This document shows positions 40,712-43,333 of a DNA stretch of 43,333 nt, in pieces (within the stretch, counting starts at the first letter, position 1; every line of letters starts with the position of its first letter). The notes under the pieces are model-generated. The model had not been told where the DNA came from. It did not search any database and saw nothing but the letters and a program-made list of their open reading frames with translations. The position numbers were made by a program, and so were the translations under genes. The DNA comes from Lachnospiraceae bacterium UBA7205 (lineage in GTDB: Bacteria; Bacillota; Clostridia; Lachnospirales; Lachnospiraceae). The stretch lies in contig DKUL01000084.1 of the NCBI GenBank assembly GCA_002490665.1, positions 28,943 to 72,275 of the forward strand, in the 5' to 3' direction.

Positions 40712-42232
40712 ATGGGAACAACAAAAGCATTATTAGTTGGGGTGTGTGAATATTTAACAATTAAGTGTCCTTCTTTGCCTATGTGTAAAAATGATTTGTT
40801 TGCAATGAGAAAGGCTCTTGTCAAAGGGTTAAATATAAGCCCAAGCAATATACATTTATCTAGTGAAACGGGCATTGTAACAAAGAATGATTTTATTGCG
40901 TCAATATACACTGTACTTAAAGATATATCGGAAAATGATACATTTATTTTTTATTTCTCTGGTCACGGTGGAAAAAATTGCTTAGTATTGAGTGATGGTT
41001 TGATTGAGTTACAGGATTTACTTAATACAATAGAGCAAGTGCAAACTAAAAATAAAATTGCTATTATAGATAGTTGTCATTCGGGTGGTTTTTCACTTGA
41101 AAATGTTCCAACGGTAGACATTGACGAAACGGTTGAACATTTTGCCGGACGCGGTTTTGCAGTTTTGGCTTCTTGTGGTGCCAATCAATCTTCTGGCTTT
41201 GATGAAGATAATGAAATTAGTTTATATACAAGTTTTGTATGTGATGCATTAACTGCGCGTTTTTTGATTAGAAAAGGTAAGAAATCTTTGGAAGCAATAA
41301 ATGAAGCAATATTTCATTTTGCAGAAGTTTCAAACAGAAAAGGAAAACATAATTTTCAGCAACCAGTATTTCGCTCAAGTATAGGTGGAACTATATTTTT
41401 TGATGTTGAAGAATACAATCCCTACAAAATCGAAAAAGTATACGAAGAAACAGATAACTATATTATTTATAATGTTGAACCAGTACATCATGCCGATGCA
41501 AAAAGATTATCTGTTAAAGTGCTTTTGCGTTTTCAAAGTTCAATGGAACAGATTGCAGAAATTGCAACAGAAATAAAAAATAAAGTGCTTTATTATGATG
41601 TGTACCAGAATGAAATTGCAGAAGCACGTTATAAAGGGCGTGCAGCAAATATTGTGTGGTGCTATTTTGGCTATGATGAGGATGATATGGTTGATTGTAA
41701 TTTTATTTGTCATTCTACATGGGTTGATGATGCACAAGACAAAGAATATTGGTATCGTACATCAAAAAATGCTATCACTGCAAAGGGAGTTCACATTGAT
41801 GTACATAGTTCATATGAGTTAATAAAGAAATTAAAAGATAACACCTTAGATAAGGATGAATTGATTCAAATTACAAGAAAATATACCGCTAATATTATAT
41901 CAGCAGCAGAACAATACATTAAAGTATTTAGAGAATATATCAACAATACGATAACCGAAGAAGAATTGATTGATAGCGTTGCGCCTCTTAATATTGAAAT
42001 CTCAAAATGGTTTTTGAAACAAAGTGATTTACCAATACCTCCAAAGGAATTGCATGATTGGGCACATATACATACAAAACTTTCTTGTACAATACATGAT
42101 TTTTCTCTTTTTTATGATAAGAAAAATTTAAAGACATGGAAAAGTGAAAATAGAAAAAGGTTATTACAAAATGCAATCAAGCAATATGAAATGGAATTAG
42201 AAGAACTAAAAACGGCAGATAAACGAATTTAA
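40712..42232 (+). CDS. Caspase-like (C14) protease with unknown C-terminal half
   Basis: A 506-residue protein. Residues 1-235 form a caspase-type fold: KALLVGVCEYLT, FIFYFSGHGG with catalytic H85, IAIIDSCHSGG with C122, and LASCGANQSSGF after it. Both catalytic residues are intact, so proteolysis is expected. Residues 236-390 are beta-rich with aromatic/Cys patches (IVWCYFGYDEDD, CNFICHSTW) and 390-506 helical; neither is recognised. No membrane segment or signal peptide. AGGTAGGT lies upstream of ATG 40712. The gene is very AT-rich compared with the rest and lies inside ICE-type DNA, so it was acquired. By analogy with prokaryotic caspases in anti-phage systems it may be a cell-suicide or defence effector, with the C-terminal half sensing or binding a partner. 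No partner gene is visible. Confidence 0.85.
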   Translation: MGTTKALLVGVCEYLTIKCPSLPMCKNDLFAMRKALVKGLNISPSNIHLSSETGIVTKNDFIASIYTVLKDISENDTFIFYFSGHGGKNCLVLSDGLIELQDLLNTIEQVQTKNKIAIIDSCHSGGFSLENVPTVDIDETVEHFAGRGFAVLASCGANQSSGFDEDNEISLYTSFVCDALTARFLIRKGKKSLEAINEAIFHFAEVSNRKGKHNFQQPVFRSSIGGTIFFDVEEYNPYKIEKVYEETDNYIIYNVEPVHHADAKRLSVKVLLRFQSSMEQIAEIATEIKNKVLYYDVYQNEIAEARYKGRAANIVWCYFGYDEDDMVDCNFICHSTWVDDAQDKEYWYRTSKNAITAKGVHIDVHSSYELIKKLKDNTLDKDELIQITRKYTANIISAAEQYIKVFREYINNTITEEELIDSVAPLNIEISKWFLKQSDLPIPPKELHDWAHIHTKLSCTIHDFSLFYDKKNLKTWKSENRKRLLQNAIKQYEMELEELKTADKRI

Positions 42233-42429
42233 TTATAATTATCGTTACGCAATAGAACGCTATTTTTGAGGGCAGACATATAAAACCCTTACCCCGTCCT
42301 TTTAACGCCCGCAAAACCGCATAAATCAAGGATAAAACACCTCCTACTGCGTAACAATCCCCATAATAAATCGAGGGCGAAAGCAGTCTACTGATTTCGT
42401 CCTCTTGACTACCCGCAAGCAAAGGCGGG

Positions 42430-42477
42430 AAAAGCTGTCAAGGGCGCGCAGCGCGAAGTTTACCCTTGACAGCTTTT
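42430..42477. terminator. Perfect 15-bp hairpin after the ICE regulator genes
   Basis: AAAAGCTGTCAAGGG (42430-42444) pairs with CCCTTGACAGCTTTT (42463-42477), with GCGC/GCGC inside the 18-base centre. It follows the orf8-like gene and has T4 on either strand, so it is a bidirectional terminator or processed structure. Confidence 0.7.
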
Positions 42478-42494
42478 CCTGTCTTTGCTACTCC

Positions 42495-42698
42495 CTATCG
42501 GTCGAAGCGGAATTTCAATATGGCTTCAACCAGTTTCGCCTTTAGCCTGTCCTGCGTATCGTCGTTGATATGCCCCTTATACATAGACAGATATTTGATG
42601 TGTGCGGTGTAGTGCCGCAATACTGCGTCTACCGCTTCCGGCTCTCCGGCAACGGCTTTTTCGATTACCTCATAAGGTATCAGCTTCTTGTTCCTCAT
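42495..42698 (-). CDS. Small HTH protein, Tn916 orf8-like
   Basis: A 67-residue protein of the conjugative-transposon helix-turn-helix family (HTH_16), recognised by KLIPYEVIEKAVAGEPEAVDA (shown only in part) and AKLVEAILKFRFDR at the end. Its ATG overlaps the end of the upstream sigma-like gene by 29 bases, as Tn916 orf8 follows orf7. In Tn916-like elements the pair activates excision and transfer genes. It marks this region as part of an ICE or its remnant. No ICE integrase, excisionase or transfer gene is within the window. Confidence 0.85.
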   Translation of the reverse strand: MRNKKLIPYEVIEKAVAGEPEAVDAVLRHYTAHIKYLSMYKGHINDDTQDRLKAKLVEAILKFRFDR

Positions 42699-43128
42699 GT
42701 TCCAATCTCTCCCATTCTTTCCGTAACTGTTTCAGTGCAACATTTCTTCTGCGGTTTATCGAACTTCTGCAACGTCCGCACAGTCTGCCGATTGCTTCAT
42801 CACGATAGCCAATGAAGTAATAAAGCAACAGAACTTCCCGCCTTAATTCCGGCAATCTTGACAAAACCGTTGCTAACCGTTCATCATCAACAATAACTTC
42901 CTCTCCCAACACAAGAAATACAGTCGGCTTGTCCTGCTTTTCAAAATAACTGTCCATAGCAGACGGTTCAAAATATCTTTCCGACATTAGATAGTCAAGG
43001 GATATTTCCCGTTCTTCTTTCCTCTTCAAATCCCGCCATGCGTTAATGGCTTCATGGCGCAGGACAATCTTCCAGAACGCATGAAACGCATATTCGATAT
43101 GTTCCATGAACTGTTCAGAATATCTCAT
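42670..43128 (-). CDS. Sigma-70-like regulator, Tn916 orf7-like
   Basis: A 152-residue protein with a C-terminal sigma-region-4 helix-turn-helix (LSRLPELRREVLLLYYFIGY, then DEAIGRLCGRCRSSINRRRN). The N-terminus (AFHAFWKIVLRHEAINAWRD) and the central EREISLDYLMSE are typical of sigma factors encoded by Tn916/Tn1549-like elements. ATG 43128 is chosen with AGGGGG nine bases upstream; a GTG at 43134 is possible. It overlaps the orf8-like gene. It likely directs transcription of ICE excision or transfer genes that would lie beyond the window. Confidence 0.88.
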   Translation of the reverse strand: MRYSEQFMEHIEYAFHAFWKIVLRHEAINAWRDLKRKEEREISLDYLMSERYFEPSAMDSYFEKQDKPTVFLVLGEEVIVDDERLATVLSRLPELRREVLLLYYFIGYRDEAIGRLCGRCRSSINRRRNVALKQLRKEWERLEHEEQEADTL

Positions 43129-43333
43129 TTTCACTCACCCCCTTTCTTCCCAGTAGGGGGCTATTACAGCAAATACCCATACAGCAGAAAGAGCATAGGT
43201 ATTTGAGTAATGCGAGTTATCAAGACATGCTAAATGATATGTGTGTTCATACTCGTAGGCAGAAAATCCCATTCCATAAGACAGGATTTTTTTGATAATT
43301 CACCATAGCCAAAACTACCCATGAAATAAAAAA
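43129..43333 (-). promoter_or_regulatory. Leader region of the ICE regulator pair
   Basis: Two inverted repeats are visible: CAAATACC (43170-43177) with GGTATTTG (43198-43205), and AAAATCC (43263-43269) with GGATTTT (43284-43290), the latter followed by T on the plus strand. They probably form leader hairpins of the minus-strand regulator transcript, or a terminator for plus-strand transcription. No gene is seen. Confidence 0.4.

Noticed and set aside
42177..42422. 81-codon minus-strand open frame between the caspase and orf8-like genes
   Set aside because: It overlaps the caspase end and its initiation site is unconvincing, although an AGGAGG occurs near 42330. A small ICE gene here cannot be fully excluded.

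Overview
The window looks like a chromosomal segment of a Gram-positive Firmicute of class Clostridia, most likely Lachnospiraceae. The reasons are the strong AGGAGG-type ribosome binding sites with frequent GTG and TTG starts, lipoproteins with Gram-positive style signal peptides, AgrA/AgrC-like and OmpR/VanS-like two-component systems, a YtrA-type GntR regulator, AAA-ATPase-like/PD-(D/E)XK proteins of gut clostridia, and an integrative-conjugative-element (ICE) fragment at the right edge. The genus cannot be fixed from the sequence alone.

Layout. 1-3716: an HD-GYP protein behind a strongly folded leader, a small lipoprotein with its partner gene, and a membrane-anchored FKBP/trigger-factor-like foldase. 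3718-7674 (minus): a three-gene operon of a VWA/DUF2201-like protein, a MoxR-type AAA+ ATPase and a leucine-rich-repeat protein, with a hairpin-ended 170-bp element inserted between the first two. 7714-9512 (minus): a flavodoxin-fold NAD(P)H reductase and an SGNH hydrolase. 9786-11345 (plus): an AAA-ATPase-like/PD-(D/E)XK protein. 11449-15062 (minus): a restriction-modification locus of two overlapping C5-cytosine methyltransferases and a putative endonuclease. 15221-23137 (minus): an OmpR-type regulator, its histidine kinase and a 1580-residue Ig-like surface protein. 23437-24405: a Uma2-family protein and three tRNAs (Gly-GCC, Gly-TCC, Phe-GAA). 24469-29816 (minus): a SNF2 helicase translationally coupled to a GGDEF-EAL protein with a LamG-like tail. 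29990-34396: xylulokinase, a D,D-carboxypeptidase with an arginine-rich tail, and a DEDDh exonuclease. 34718-36797 (minus): an AgrA/AgrC-like system with 21-bp-period direct repeats upstream. 37029-37612: a GntR regulator with a palindromic operator, followed only by the tail of what looks like an ABC permease. 37689-40303: two lipoproteins divergent from a TetR regulator and an alpha/beta hydrolase. 40304-43333: ICE-type DNA with two Tn916 orf7/orf8-like regulators and an AT-rich stand-alone caspase-like protease.

The most interesting candidates for an undescribed system are the ICE-borne caspase-like protein with an unrecognised C-terminal half, which could be a defence or cell-suicide effector, and the SNF2 / GGDEF-EAL-LamG operon. 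The MoxR-VWA-LRR operon, the two-methyltransferase R-M locus, the LytTR direct repeats and the hairpin-ended repeats are secondary targets. All family assignments come from motifs read by eye; no database search was run.
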